A DNA stretch of 64,000 bases from assembly GCF_004770995.1 (NCBI RefSeq), contig NZ_RQHW01000003.1, forward strand, positions 62,001 through 126,000. The letters run 5' to 3'. Under the pieces are notes generated by a model. That model saw nothing but the letters and a program-made list of their open reading frames with translations. It did no database searches and had not been told where the DNA came from. Source of the stretch: Leptospira idonii (GTDB lineage: Bacteria; Spirochaetota; Leptospiria; Leptospirales; Leptospiraceae). This document shows positions 35,305 to 44,902 of this stretch, in pieces. Within the stretch, counting starts at the first letter, position 1. The number at the start of each line of letters is the position of its first letter. The position numbers and the translations under genes were made by a program.

Positions 35305-37116
35305 ATGAACGAAAGCAAACAAAGACTGACCGTAATTTTTTACTTCATCTTGGGGCTCTTCGCCATCCTGCTCGGCCGAGTCGTTTATCTCACCTACTTC
35401 AACGACAATATCATCAATCTAAAATCGAATAAACTCGTACAAAGAGGAACCATATACGATAGAAGAGGCATTGAACTTGCGTTATCCCAAGAATCGGGAA
35501 CAGTAGGAATTGATCCTCCTAATATCTACGATCTGGAGCTTACATCCCAGGAACTCGCTCCCATCTTAGGACAGTCTTCTGACAAACTTTTCCATGCCAT
35601 TCGGGAAAAACAAAATTACTTCCTCCTAAAAAGGGAAATCGACATCAAAAAGGCGAATCAGATCAAAGCTTTGTCCCTTCCAGGAGTCAGAGTAGAAAAA
35701 GAATTCAAAAGAATTTATCCGCAAAGTTCCCTTGCCTCCAATCTCATCGGCTTCACAGGTTACGACGATGATAAGGCACTCTCCGGTTTGGAAGCGATTT
35801 ATAATTTGGAGATGTTGTCCACAGGAGATGCGGAATCAACGAAAGGAAACAACATCCACCTAACAATAGACAGTATCATTCAATACAGATTGGAAAAATC
35901 CTTGGGAAAGGCGTTTTTAGAAACACAATCCAAACGAGGAATCGGAATTCTCATGGACATCGATTCCGGAAAAATTCTGGCGATGGCATCTTTTCCTAAT
36001 TTCGATCCCAATCATTTTCAAGATTATCCTGCGGACTCTCACACGAATTGGGGGATCAGACATGTTTATGAACCCGGTTCCACGATGAAGATCTTTATCG
36101 CACTGATGCTGTTAAACGAAGGTGCGATCCTTCCTCACGAAAAGTTCAATTGTCCCGGTTATATAGAAGTGGGGAAAACGGTCATTCGATGCACGGAACA
36201 ACACGGTCCCGTAAATTTAGAAGAGATCCTTCAGTATTCCTGCAACGTAGGAATCATCAAGGCGGCGCAGAAAGTTTCCGATGCGACTTTCCATCGTTAT
36301 CTGGATCATTTCAACTTCGGGAAAAGAACCAACTTCTCTCTCCACGAAGCGAGAGGATATCTCACTCCTCTTTCCAAATGGAACAAAAGTACTCATTATT
36401 TTCTTCCTATCGGCCAGGGACTTTCCGTAACTCCCATCCAACTCATCACTTCCGCTGCTGCGGTAATGAACGGAGGGATACTCCATGAACCTTCCGTAGT
36501 TTCTCACATAACAAACTCATACGGAGAGCTTGTACACGAATTCACTCCCAGGAACGAAGCCTTGGGTGTGAAAAAAGGGGCTGCAAAAAAAACATTGGAA
36601 GCCATGAGCAAAGCGGTGCGACTGGGAACAGGGAAAAAGGCTTATATAGAAAACTACTTTATCGCAGGAAAAACGGGAACGTCTCAAAAGGCGAGAGCGG
36701 GACAAGGATACCAAGAAGGTCTTTTTACCGCCAGCTTTCTCGGTTTTTTCCCTTCCGAAAAACCAAAGTATGTTGGACTCATCGTTTTTGACGAACCCGG
36801 CGGCGCCTCACACACAGGAGGTGGAATTGCAGCTCCCGTTTTTAGAGAGGTTGTGGAAAGCATCATTCCTATCGTGGAAAAAAGTGAAAAGGCACAAGTG
36901 TATGCTCTCAAATCGAGAAAGGAAAAGATCTTCAAATTCGATCTGAATACGGTTCCTGATTTCACGGGAATCACCGCTTCGGAAAGCATTCAAATTCTGA
37001 AAAAATTAAACATACCTTATCAAATCATAGGCTCGGGTTTCGTAGTAAAGCAGGAACCGAAACAAGGCACTCCCATAAAAGGCATAACAGAAATTAAACT
37101 ATTTCTGCAAAATTAA
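35305..37116 (+). CDS. penicillin-binding protein, FtsI/PBP2-like class B with PASTA domain
   Basis: The 603-residue transpeptidase cross-links peptidoglycan. An N-terminal transmembrane anchor is followed by the class B dimerisation domain and then the transpeptidase core with the three active-site motifs: GSTMK (Ser259-Lys262), YSCN (near residue 311) and AGKTGTS (Lys456-Gly458). A C-terminal PASTA-like module (VPDFTGITASESIQILKKLN...VVKQEPKQGTPI, about residues 545-600) is present. FtsI (divisome) is the more likely role, but elongation-specific PBP2 cannot be excluded. It follows lepB by 3 bases and precedes the Maf-like gene by 10. Confidence 0.92.
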   Translation: MNESKQRLTVIFYFILGLFAILLGRVVYLTYFNDNIINLKSNKLVQRGTIYDRRGIELALSQESGTVGIDPPNIYDLELTSQELAPILGQSSDKLFHAIREKQNYFLLKREIDIKKANQIKALSLPGVRVEKEFKRIYPQSSLASNLIGFTGYDDDKALSGLEAIYNLEMLSTGDAESTKGNNIHLTIDSIIQYRLEKSLGKAFLETQSKRGIGILMDIDSGKILAMASFPNFDPNHFQDYPADSHTNWGIRHVYEPGSTMKIFIALMLLNEGAILPHEKFNCPGYIEVGKTVIRCTEQHGPVNLEEILQYSCNVGIIKAAQKVSDATFHRYLDHFNFGKRTNFSLHEARGYLTPLSKWNKSTHYFLPIGQGLSVTPIQLITSAAAVMNGGILHEPSVVSHITNSYGELVHEFTPRNEALGVKKGAAKKTLEAMSKAVRLGTGKKAYIENYFIAGKTGTSQKARAGQGYQEGLFTASFLGFFPSEKPKYVGLIVFDEPGGASHTGGGIAAPVFREVVESIIPIVEKSEKAQVYALKSRKEKIFKFDLNTVPDFTGITASESIQILKKLNIPYQIIGSGFVVKQEPKQGTPIKGITEIKLFLQN

Positions 37117-37126
37117 ATACAGTTTC

Positions 37127-38977
37127 GTGAACTCCGAATTTTTAAAATCGAATTTATCCGCAGTTTCGGAAGATCTTGCCGAAGAAATCGAATCCTGCGA
37201 ACTTCCTTTCCCTTTGGTTTCTACAAAATCGGGAGACTACACGATCGAAGCGGATGGAATTTTTCTCCACAGCAAACATGATCCTAAGAAGGAAGCTAGC
37301 CGATTCATCAAAGAATTACCGGATGACGGAGACAAAAGAGTTTATCTTTTGTTTGGTGCCGGTTTAGGGTACATCCTTCCCGAAATTTTGGAAAAAGAGA
37401 ACGTATCCGTAGTTTGGATGGAACCGCATTTATTCCTAATCAAATATGCGTTTTCACTTTTCGACTTCAGCCGCCATCTAACTTCGGAAAAACTCATCCT
37501 TATCACGAATGCAAAAAACGAAGAAGCTCTGGCCTATGCTTTCAAAGGGAAAGCCACGATTCCGATCACATTCGTTCCTCATAGAAGTTCCTGGCTGTGG
37601 AAAGAAAAAGAATATTCCCAATTGAGGATGATCGCAGAACAAAACTTTCATAAAAAAGACGTAAACCTAGCCACACTCACTCGTTTCGAAAAAATCTGGG
37701 CAAAAAATATTTCTTTCAACCTTCCCGATCTCTGCCGACTAACTCCTATTCATGAACTTTTCGGAATTGCAAAAAACGCAAAAGTTCTGGTAGCTGGTGC
37801 CGGTCCCAGTCTTTACGAAAGTGTTCCGGAAATCAAAGAATATAGGGAACATTTCGTACTCATCGCAGTGGATACTGCCCTTCCCATACTTCATCATTTC
37901 GATATAGAACCCGATTTGATTTACTCCGTAGATCCTCAGGCACTGAACAGCCAGTATTTGGAAAGTTATACCGGTAAAGGAATTTTGGTGTTTGATCCTA
38001 CTTCCACATACCTCAGTCTTCGTTTGGAAAAAGGACCTGTCAGAGGTTTTTTCACATCTTCTCCCTTTCCTATGATCAAACTCATAGAAAGCATCGCAGA
38101 ACAAGAGATTGGTTCCGTTCCTTTCGGAGGTTCCGTATCCACGAATGCGGCAAGTCTGGGAACCCTAATGGAAGCGGAAACCACTTATCTGGTAGGACAA
38201 GATCTAAGTTTTACGAAGGGATGGGCTCATTCCAAAGGCGCCATCATGGAAGAGAGACTGAACTATAAGGAATCCAGAAAGTTCCGAAGAGAACTTCATA
38301 ATTACCGTCAACTTTCCGCCCTTCCTCCCAAACAAGTAAAAGGTTACGACGGAACAATCCACCTAACAAATGAAAAAATGCTGATCTTTAAAAAATGGTT
38401 CGAAGGAAACGCTTCGGAACATAAGTGGATCAACTTAACTTTATACGGCGCAGCTCTGGAAGGAATCTCCCATTCCGTTTTTTCGGAAAGTTTCGGGAAA
38501 GAAGACATCGCCAACGCAAAACAAGTCAGAGAAAAAATCAGAAATTTTTTTCCTTCGGAAGAAGGAGTCTGTGATCCGAAAGAACTCGCTTCTCAATTAT
38601 CCGAAACCATCAGACATCTTACAGACTTCTCGATTCCGGTGAAAAAGGGGCTTACTCTTTCCCAAAAGATCTACGAGCAAATCAAAAGAAATCAAATCGA
38701 ACCACAAAGATTCCAGAACGATTTGAATCAAATGAATGCGATCGACGAAATCGTTTCTTCTAAAAAAGGTTTGAATGAAATTTTAAGTTTGGGAATTCAA
38801 AGAACCATTCTTACGATCACGGAAGGATACGAAGATCAGCTTTCTTTGGAGGAAAGAGAGAATGCTCAATTGGGAATCGCACGCAAATCGGTTTTGTTGT
38901 ACGAAGGACTGCATGAATCCCTCGTTACTACTCGTAAAAACCTGAAAAAGAGTTATTACCGTTTAACGGAAAATTAA
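37127..38977 (+). CDS. DUF115 / Maf-like motility-associated glycosyltransferase
   Basis: This 616-residue protein starts at a GTG and matches the DUF115 family, which includes the Maf proteins that attach nonulosonic or other sugars to flagellin. The core has VAGAGPSLYESVPEIKEYRE, FVLIAVDTALPILHHFDIEPDLIYSVDPQ, GGSVSTNAASLGTLMEAETTYLVGQDLSFT and KGYDGTIHLTNEKMLIFKKWFE. The same fold is found in MptE-like pterin enzymes, so the glycosyltransferase role is inferred from family and from the presence of flagellar biology in the genus. It closes the lepB-PBP cluster. Confidence 0.85.
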   Translation: MNSEFLKSNLSAVSEDLAEEIESCELPFPLVSTKSGDYTIEADGIFLHSKHDPKKEASRFIKELPDDGDKRVYLLFGAGLGYILPEILEKENVSVVWMEPHLFLIKYAFSLFDFSRHLTSEKLILITNAKNEEALAYAFKGKATIPITFVPHRSSWLWKEKEYSQLRMIAEQNFHKKDVNLATLTRFEKIWAKNISFNLPDLCRLTPIHELFGIAKNAKVLVAGAGPSLYESVPEIKEYREHFVLIAVDTALPILHHFDIEPDLIYSVDPQALNSQYLESYTGKGILVFDPTSTYLSLRLEKGPVRGFFTSSPFPMIKLIESIAEQEIGSVPFGGSVSTNAASLGTLMEAETTYLVGQDLSFTKGWAHSKGAIMEERLNYKESRKFRRELHNYRQLSALPPKQVKGYDGTIHLTNEKMLIFKKWFEGNASEHKWINLTLYGAALEGISHSVFSESFGKEDIANAKQVREKIRNFFPSEEGVCDPKELASQLSETIRHLTDFSIPVKKGLTLSQKIYEQIKRNQIEPQRFQNDLNQMNAIDEIVSSKKGLNEILSLGIQRTILTITEGYEDQLSLEERENAQLGIARKSVLLYEGLHESLVTTRKNLKKSYYRLTEN

Positions 38978-38980
38978 AGG

Positions 38981-40018
38981 TTATTTCTTTCTTTTTTTGA
39001 TCGGATCTACGGACAAAACGGAAAAGTCAACTCTTCTGTTTAAGATTCTTCCTGATTCGGTATAATTGGAAGCTACGCTTGTTGTTTCGCCAAACCCGCG
39101 ATAATCCAATTGAGAAGAATCCACTCCTTGTTTTTCCAATTCATCTTTGATGAACTTCGCTCTTTCATCGGATAAAATCTTATTTTCATCCAATTCACCG
39201 ATAAAACAAGTATGTCCTTTGACTCTGATTTTGATTCCTGGGTAGGACTTCAATGCGGAAGCAAGAGTAGCGATTTGGTTCGGAGCCTCTTCGGACATCT
39301 CCAAAGAATGTTTGATGAAACGAATCTGAAGATGATTGATATAATGGATCGCTTCCGGTCTTGACTTAAATTCAGAAGTCACCTTTCCCGTTTCTACTTC
39401 CTTTCTTTCCAATTGAATCACGGAAGGTTTAGAAGAATCGGTTTTTACAGTTTTAGATGTTTCCGCTCCTTTTTTGGAAGAAGAACTGCTGCACATACGA
39501 AATAAAAATATAAGCAGAAGGATCCCGACCAAAATTCCTGCAACGATGATCCATCTTTTATTATTGGATTTTTGAGAAGAACCGTAACGATTCAATTCAA
39601 CTAACTCTTGATATTCGGGAGTAGGAGCGATTTCCTCTTCGGATTCTTGTTGATAAGGATGATAAAAATCGGAATCACTGTCTTCGTAAGGAGACGCTTC
39701 TTTTTTCGTTCTTTTAGCGGTTTGTTTTTTGGAAGAAGTTTTTTTAGAAGGTACGGATATCTTAGCCGCCCATTTTCTAATCTCAGTTCTGAGGTATTCG
39801 TCCGCTTCCGGGCTGAATGCAAAATTATCTCGGATGTATTTTACTGTGCGCTTTTCGATTTCAGTGTAGTCGTTCCCGTCCTTGATCGCCTCAAACAGGT
39901 TTTTCGCTACGGTTTTACTGATAGGAGCCTTAGTACGTTTAACCGCTTTCTCAACGATCTCCAGTAATTCACGATCGTATTGTTTACCTTTGATGGTTCG
40001 GTAATAACTTTCAGCCAC
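38981..40018 (-). CDS. OmpA-family peptidoglycan-binding protein with single membrane span
   Basis: The 345-residue protein has a long charged N-terminal cytoplasmic part (basic segment KKTSSKKQTAKRTKKE, acidic patch YEDSDSDFYHPYQQESEEE), one transmembrane helix (RWIIVAGILVGILLLIFLFRMC) near residue 165, and a periplasmic OmpA/MotB-like domain. The last contains LASALKSYPGIKIRVKGHTCFIGELDENKILSDERAKFIKDELEKQGVDSSQLDYRGFGET, with the Asp and Arg residues that bind peptidoglycan. It probably links the inner membrane to the wall. It is downstream of the sigma54-type regulator by 72 bases. Confidence 0.88.
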   Translation of the reverse strand: MAESYYRTIKGKQYDRELLEIVEKAVKRTKAPISKTVAKNLFEAIKDGNDYTEIEKRTVKYIRDNFAFSPEADEYLRTEIRKWAAKISVPSKKTSSKKQTAKRTKKEASPYEDSDSDFYHPYQQESEEEIAPTPEYQELVELNRYGSSQKSNNKRWIIVAGILVGILLLIFLFRMCSSSSSKKGAETSKTVKTDSSKPSVIQLERKEVETGKVTSEFKSRPEAIHYINHLQIRFIKHSLEMSEEAPNQIATLASALKSYPGIKIRVKGHTCFIGELDENKILSDERAKFIKDELEKQGVDSSQLDYRGFGETTSVASNYTESGRILNRRVDFSVLSVDPIKKRKK

Positions 40019-40090
40019 AATAGTACTCCTAGGAAAAGTATCGACCCTTCCGGTCCATGAATCCAGGACTTTTTCGGGTCTTATGGGGGC

Positions 40091-41605
40091 TTAGGAGTTA
40101 TATCCTGCCAGAAATTGGTTGTTTTTGATCTTATATTGGAGGGCACCTCGGCTGATCCCCAATAACTTGGCCGCTTCTTCCTGTGTGGTAACTCTTTGAA
40201 ACGCTTCCTTGATCCACATAGCTTCCAGTCTTTCGGTGGCGATTTTCAAAGATAGATTGTCGTTAGGAGTGAGAATGTCGGAGGGAATAGTCAAATTTCC
40301 CGCAGAAGGGGTAAGATTGGCAATGGATTCCGTCTCACCTTTACCTACAATGTTTCCTTGAGAAAAAGAACTAGGCTCCAACTCCGATTCGGGGGCGACC
40401 AGAACCGCATATTGGATCACGCTCTGCAACTGACGAACGTTACCGCCCCAAGGCATGACGGACAAAGCACGAATCGCATCGTTAGAGAAAGTTTTTTCTC
40501 TCCCGTATTGGCGGTTGTAAATATATAAAAAATGATGAGCTAACAGAGGGATGTCGCCTCTTCTTTCTCTGAGAGGAGGAACTCTTAGAGGAACTTCCGC
40601 TAGTCGGTAGTAAAGATCCATAGAGAACTTTCCCTTTTGAATCTCGTCCAAAAGATCCCGTTTGCTTCCCGTAAAAACCCGCAAATTGAGAACCTGCTCT
40701 TCGGAGTTGGTAGGATTAGGAACTTTTTTCTCGTTCAAAGTTCGAAACAAACGATCCTGCAAATCGAGAGGAAGATCACCGATCGATTCTATGTAGATGG
40801 AGCCTCCGTTCGCTTGTTCCAATTTTCCCGGATTAAAAATTTTACCGGAGAAAGATCCGAAAAGTTCGGCCTCTAACAATTCATAGCTGAGGCCGGAACA
40901 ATCGACGGTGAAAAACGGTTTGGACTTTCTTTGAGAAACGAAGTGAAGAGACTTCGAAACGAGTTTTTTTCCCGCTCCCTCTTCTCCTATGATCATTACG
41001 GAAGTATCTGAAGGACCCACTTGACGAATTCTATTCTTCAAAAATAAAATCAGAGGATCGTAACCTAAAATTTCCTCTACAGGGTCTTCTTCTCTTTTCG
41101 ACTTTTCGACAGCTTCTTTTGCGATTCTTTCTTCCAAAATAACAATCGTAAGCTGAGAAGCGAATAGATTCGCCTGATTTACGATGGAAGGAGAGAAAAA
41201 GTTCACTTTGTCCGATTCGAGGTTCAAAACTCCGATGGTGGTGTCCCTAGTCAACAAAGGAATGGCAAGCTCGGAACGAACAGATTCGATCAGTTTAATG
41301 TAACTTGGATCTAAAAAAACGTCCGGAACATAAACGATTTCTCTGGAGGATGCCGCTCTTCCAGTCACACCCAAATTGAACGGAAGTTTGGCGGCAATTT
41401 TCTTTTCCCAATCCATTCCCTTCGCCGCTACGATAGTAAGCACATGTTCTTCGTTGTCTGCGATGGAAATACTTCCCGTTGTGGCTCCGAATAAAGCGAG
41501 GGTCGCGTCCAGAATAAAATTCAAGCGGTCCGTAATATTAGGAAGAACGTGAATTTCTTTCTGAATTTTTCGGATCGTGCCTGAAATGTCCTGAGGTTGC
41601 GCCAT
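40091..41605 (-). CDS. GAF-AAA+-Fis regulator with degenerate sigma54-activator core
   Basis: This 504-residue protein has a GAF sensor domain (about residues 20-165, including GVTGRAASSREIVYVPDVFLDPSYI), an AAA+ domain (about 180-425) and a Fis-type helix-turn-helix (TTQEEAAKLLGISRGALQYKIKNN). Walker A is kept (GEEGAGKK), as are the Arg-finger region (LYYRLAEVPLRVPPLRERRGDIPLLAHHF) and the sensor 2 area (GGNVRQLQS). Two key parts differ: the sigma54-contact GAFTGA loop is missing (FGSFSGKIFNPGK), and Walker B reads IYIESIGD where LFLDEIGD is normal. It is thus unlikely to activate sigma54 in the usual way. It begins 3 bases after the prfB stop. Confidence 0.88.
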   Translation of the reverse strand: MAQPQDISGTIRKIQKEIHVLPNITDRLNFILDATLALFGATTGSISIADNEEHVLTIVAAKGMDWEKKIAAKLPFNLGVTGRAASSREIVYVPDVFLDPSYIKLIESVRSELAIPLLTRDTTIGVLNLESDKVNFFSPSIVNQANLFASQLTIVILEERIAKEAVEKSKREEDPVEEILGYDPLILFLKNRIRQVGPSDTSVMIIGEEGAGKKLVSKSLHFVSQRKSKPFFTVDCSGLSYELLEAELFGSFSGKIFNPGKLEQANGGSIYIESIGDLPLDLQDRLFRTLNEKKVPNPTNSEEQVLNLRVFTGSKRDLLDEIQKGKFSMDLYYRLAEVPLRVPPLRERRGDIPLLAHHFLYIYNRQYGREKTFSNDAIRALSVMPWGGNVRQLQSVIQYAVLVAPESELEPSSFSQGNIVGKGETESIANLTPSAGNLTIPSDILTPNDNLSLKIATERLEAMWIKEAFQRVTTQEEAAKLLGISRGALQYKIKNNQFLAGYNS

Positions 41606-41608
41606 GAT

Positions 41609-42736
41609 TTACGTTTTTACGCCGGAACGAAGATTGGTGATGTATTTCAGATAAGCGATGATAAAACCTTCCAAATCTCCGTCCATAACACCGTGAACGT
41701 TTCCCGTTTCGAAATCGGTTCTATGATCTTTGACCAGATTATAAGGATGGAACACATAACTGCGAATTTGTGAACCCCAGGCAATGTCTCTTTTTTCGCC
41801 CGACTTTTTTTCGTTCTCTTCTTCCGCCTTCTGCTTTTCCATTTCGTAAAGTCTGGCCTTAAGCATCTTCATCGCAGTGTCCCTGTTTTTGATCTGGGAT
41901 CTTTCCATCTGACAGGAAACTACGATTCCGGTAGGGATATGAGTGATACGAACCGCAGAGTCGGTAGTGTTGACGTGCTGTCCCCCTGCACCTGACGAAC
42001 GATAGACGTCTACGCGGAGGTCTTTTTCTTCGATGACGATCTTAATGTCGTCGTCCACTTCGGGAGTCACATAGATGGATGCGAAAGAAGTATGTCTTCG
42101 TTTATTGGAATCGAAGGGAGAAATACGAACCAGTCGATGCACTCCGGACTCACATTTTAAATACCCGAAAGGATGATCTCCTTGGATATAAAGAGTGGCG
42201 TTTTTGATTCCCGCTGTCTCACCTGGTTGGTAGTCGACCAAAGAAGCTTTGTACCCTTTTTGCTCACAATAACGAGTGTACATCCTCAAAAGCATATCCG
42301 CCCAATCTTGGGATTCTGTCCCACCTGCGCCCGGATGGATATTGATGAATGCGGCTTTGTTGTCGTCTTTGCCAGCAAGAGCATCTAACATCTGTAAATT
42401 CTCAAAGGCTGCGAATAATCGTTCGAAGTCTCCGTTAAGAGTGGGTAATCCTGCATCACCTAATTCTTCTGTGGTGAGTTCGATGAGATCGGGGAGTTCC
42501 ATCAGCTCTTTTTTCAATTCGAGCCAAGGATCTAATTTAAGTTGAAGTTCGTTTCGTCTTTGTGTGACCGACTTTGCCTGATCAGGATTGTCCCAAAGTT
42601 TAGGGTCATTCGCCTTTTCGATAAAAGACAATAGGCGGTCGTAGTCTTCCTGCATATTGTGCAAGTCCCAGTAGTCTTGGAAATTGGTGATGACTTCTTG
42701 GGTTTGTTTTTTGAGCTCTTTTAAGGAACGATCCAT
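41609..42736 (-). CDS. prfB: peptide chain release factor 2
   Basis: The 375-residue protein ends translation at UGA and UAA. It has the UGA-specific SPF tripeptide in [16 protein letters not shown] and the catalytic GGQ in [17 protein letters not shown]. The reading frame is uninterrupted from [11 protein letters not shown], so the programmed +1 frameshift and internal UGA that control prfB in many bacteria are absent. It is in the valS-purD-hypothetical-prfB-regulator run and precedes the GAF regulator by 3 bases. Confidence 0.97.
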   Translation of the reverse strand: MDRSLKELKKQTQEVITNFQDYWDLHNMQEDYDRLLSFIEKANDPKLWDNPDQAKSVTQRRNELQLKLDPWLELKKELMELPDLIELTTEELGDAGLPTLNGDFERLFAAFENLQMLDALAGKDDNKAAFINIHPGAGGTESQDWADMLLRMYTRYCEQKGYKASLVDYQPGETAGIKNATLYIQGDHPFGYLKCESGVHRLVRISPFDSNKRRHTSFASIYVTPEVDDDIKIVIEEKDLRVDVYRSSGAGGQHVNTTDSAVRITHIPTGIVVSCQMERSQIKNRDTAMKMLKARLYEMEKQKAEEENEKKSGEKRDIAWGSQIRSYVFHPYNLVKDHRTDFETGNVHGVMDGDLEGFIIAYLKYITNLRSGVKT

Positions 42737-42784
42737 GGGTACAATAGCAACTTATTCTGCGAAGGGATTATTAAAAGCGAAAAA

Positions 42785-43624
42785 TCAGAACAGGGAATCT
42801 TTGCGGATTCTTTCCACTTCCCATTGAAATATGGTTTCTCTCAACTGAGGAGTGTTTCCTTCCACAGTGGAAACGAGAGAATAGGAGGTTTCTTTTCCAT
42901 AAACATCGGGAAGTTTTTTAAGAATGAATTTCCCCGCTTTGATGAGTTCGATGACATGAAGTAAAAAAGGATCTTTTTCCCTTTTACTCATTTCTTCCAT
43001 AGAGTAATAAAAGCAGGAAAGCCCTTTATAAAACCAATCCAGATATTCGTTTTTTCCGTAAGGCCAGATTTGATTCAGTTCAATCTCGGATTCTTGAACG
43101 AGTGATTTTCCCAAAAAAGGTTTTTGCAAAAGTCGACATTGGAAATAAATTTCAAAATTAAGATCTCTGTCTCCCCCTTTTTCGAAATCGACTCCCATCC
43201 ACCTAATCCATGCTTTTTTCTCTTTGATAGGAAGTGCAGGAATCAGTGCGAATAGATATCCCTGGTCTCTGAAAATTCTTTCATGAGCGAGATATTCCAA
43301 AATTTCGAGAGGGATCATATAATGTCCCTTCTGCCATTGCACCACATAAGGAATGGCTTCCACCTGCATATATTCTGCAGGAGTTTCCGAACGGATTGTA
43401 TCACCGAACTGTGTTAATACGAAAATAAAGGAAAGGAGTTCTTGTCTGCTAAGGCCGCTGAGAACGCTTACGGAACCTCCCAGATGTTGGAGGGCTCTGC
43501 GGATCATCAAATGCTGCTGCAAATGGGGCTGGTTTTCGGATAAAATGATTCCTAATTGTTTTTCAAAATTACGAAGAGTACCTTTTTCAAAGACTCCTAC
43601 ATTTCCCGAAACGGCGAACGGCAT
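42785..43624 (-). CDS. hypothetical protein
   Basis: A 279-residue cytoplasmic protein with no recognised domain. It is mostly helical, with many aromatic residues (YVVQWQKGHYMIPLEILEYL, LDWFYKGLSCFYYSMEEM), and the N-terminal part resembles a winged-helix-like or ARM-like bundle only weakly. Its ATG directly abuts the purD stop and it is 48 bases before prfB, so it is probably co-expressed with these housekeeping genes. Confidence 0.72.
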   Translation of the reverse strand: MPFAVSGNVGVFEKGTLRNFEKQLGIILSENQPHLQQHLMIRRALQHLGGSVSVLSGLSRQELLSFIFVLTQFGDTIRSETPAEYMQVEAIPYVVQWQKGHYMIPLEILEYLAHERIFRDQGYLFALIPALPIKEKKAWIRWMGVDFEKGGDRDLNFEIYFQCRLLQKPFLGKSLVQESEIELNQIWPYGKNEYLDWFYKGLSCFYYSMEEMSKREKDPFLLHVIELIKAGKFILKKLPDVYGKETSYSLVSTVEGNTPQLRETIFQWEVERIRKDSLF

Positions 43625-44902
43625 TTAGATAGCTCTCTTTCCTATATCTCTTCTGTAAAAAGTGTTAGGTGCGTTGATTTTATCCAAATGAGAATAACAT
43701 TGCTGCAAACTGTCTTTCAGATTTTCCGAAACGGAAGTGATTCCTAAAATTCTTCCTCCGGAAGAAAGAAGTTTCCCTCCGTCCCATTTCGTTCCCGCAT
43801 GAAATACCAATACGGAACCTTCATTCGGAGGAACTTCCAAAGGTAGACCCTTCATAGGAGCATCGGGATATCCTTTTGCGGCAAGAACCACGACCGCACT
43901 TGCAGCATTCTTAAGTTTGATATTTCTGGATTCCAAACTGCCTGTGGACGCTTGATGGAAAATAGGAAGAATATCTTCATCTAACAAACGCAATACACAC
44001 TGTGTTTCAGGATCTCCGAATCTGCAATTGAATTCCACTACATTAGCTTTCCCTTCCGGAGAAATCATAAGTCCCACATAGAGAAGTCCTTTGTAAGGAT
44101 GTTTCGCCTCTCTAAACTCACGTAACATTGGAATGATGACGGATGATTCTACTTGTTTTAGAATGGAAGGAGTGAGGATCGGAGCGGGAGCATAGGCTCC
44201 CATTCCCCCCGTGTTCGGACCGATATCGCCGTCGAAAGCTCTTTTATGATCCTGTGCAGCGGGAAGACACATAAAGTTTTTTCCGTCTGTAATAACAAAC
44301 AAAGAAGCTTCATTTCCCTCTAAAAAAGATTCGAGGACCACTTTTGCGCCGCTTTCACCGAACTTTTGTTCAATGAAAATGTCGTTCAAAGCCTCTTTTA
44401 CTTCATCCATTGTAGTGGCGACAGTGACACCTTTTCCTGCGGCAAGACCATCCGCCTTTACAACTAAAGGTAAAATCTGTTTTTGCGCATAGGCCCAGGC
44501 GGAATTATGATCTTCGAATACTGCAAAAGATGCCGTAGGAACATGTGCCTTCTTCATCATCTCTTTTGCAAAATGTTTAGAACCTTCGATTTGAGCGCAG
44601 TATGCGGAAGGACCGAAACATGGAATGTTTACTTCTTCACACCAGTCCGCAATACCGGCAACTAACGGATCTTCGGGTCCAACAACTACGAAGTTCGTTC
44701 CTGAATTTTTCAAATAAGATAAAAACGATTCTTTGTTCGTAATGGAAATTTTTTCCGAAGGAAGAATCAAAGCAGGATCAAATCCTCCGTTTCCGGGGAA
44801 CACCTTCAATTCTTCCAATAAAGGAGACTGTAAAATGGAGTGGGCCAAAGCATGTTCTCTTCCCCCGCTCCCGATCAATAAAACTTTAAATTTAGTTTCC
44901 AA
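43625..44902 (-). CDS. purD: phosphoribosylamine-glycine ligase
   Basis: The 425-residue ATP-grasp enzyme makes glycinamide ribonucleotide in purine synthesis. It has the N-terminal [44 protein letters not shown]-grasp core [37 protein letters not shown], the metal-binding [16 protein letters not shown] and the C-terminal GGRILGITS. The start overlaps the valS end by 11 bases, and its stop abuts the next gene. Confidence 0.97.
   Translation of the reverse strand: METKFKVLLIGSGGREHALAHSILQSPLLEELKVFPGNGGFDPALILPSEKISITNKESFLSYLKNSGTNFVVVGPEDPLVAGIADWCEEVNIPCFGPSAYCAQIEGSKHFAKEMMKKAHVPTASFAVFEDHNSAWAYAQKQILPLVVKADGLAAGKGVTVATTMDEVKEALNDIFIEQKFGESGAKVVLESFLEGNEASLFVITDGKNFMCLPAAQDHKRAFDGDIGPNTGGMGAYAPAPILTPSILKQVESSVIIPMLREFREAKHPYKGLLYVGLMISPEGKANVVEFNCRFGDPETQCVLRLLDEDILPIFHQASTGSLESRNIKLKNAASAVVVLAAKGYPDAPMKGLPLEVPPNEGSVLVFHAGTKWDGGKLLSSGGRILGITSVSENLKDSLQQCYSHLDKINAPNTFYRRDIGKRAI

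Noticed and set aside
42600..42736. Programmed frameshift site at the start of prfB
   Set aside because: The frame is continuous and no internal UGA with a slippery CUU is present in the first 40 codons.
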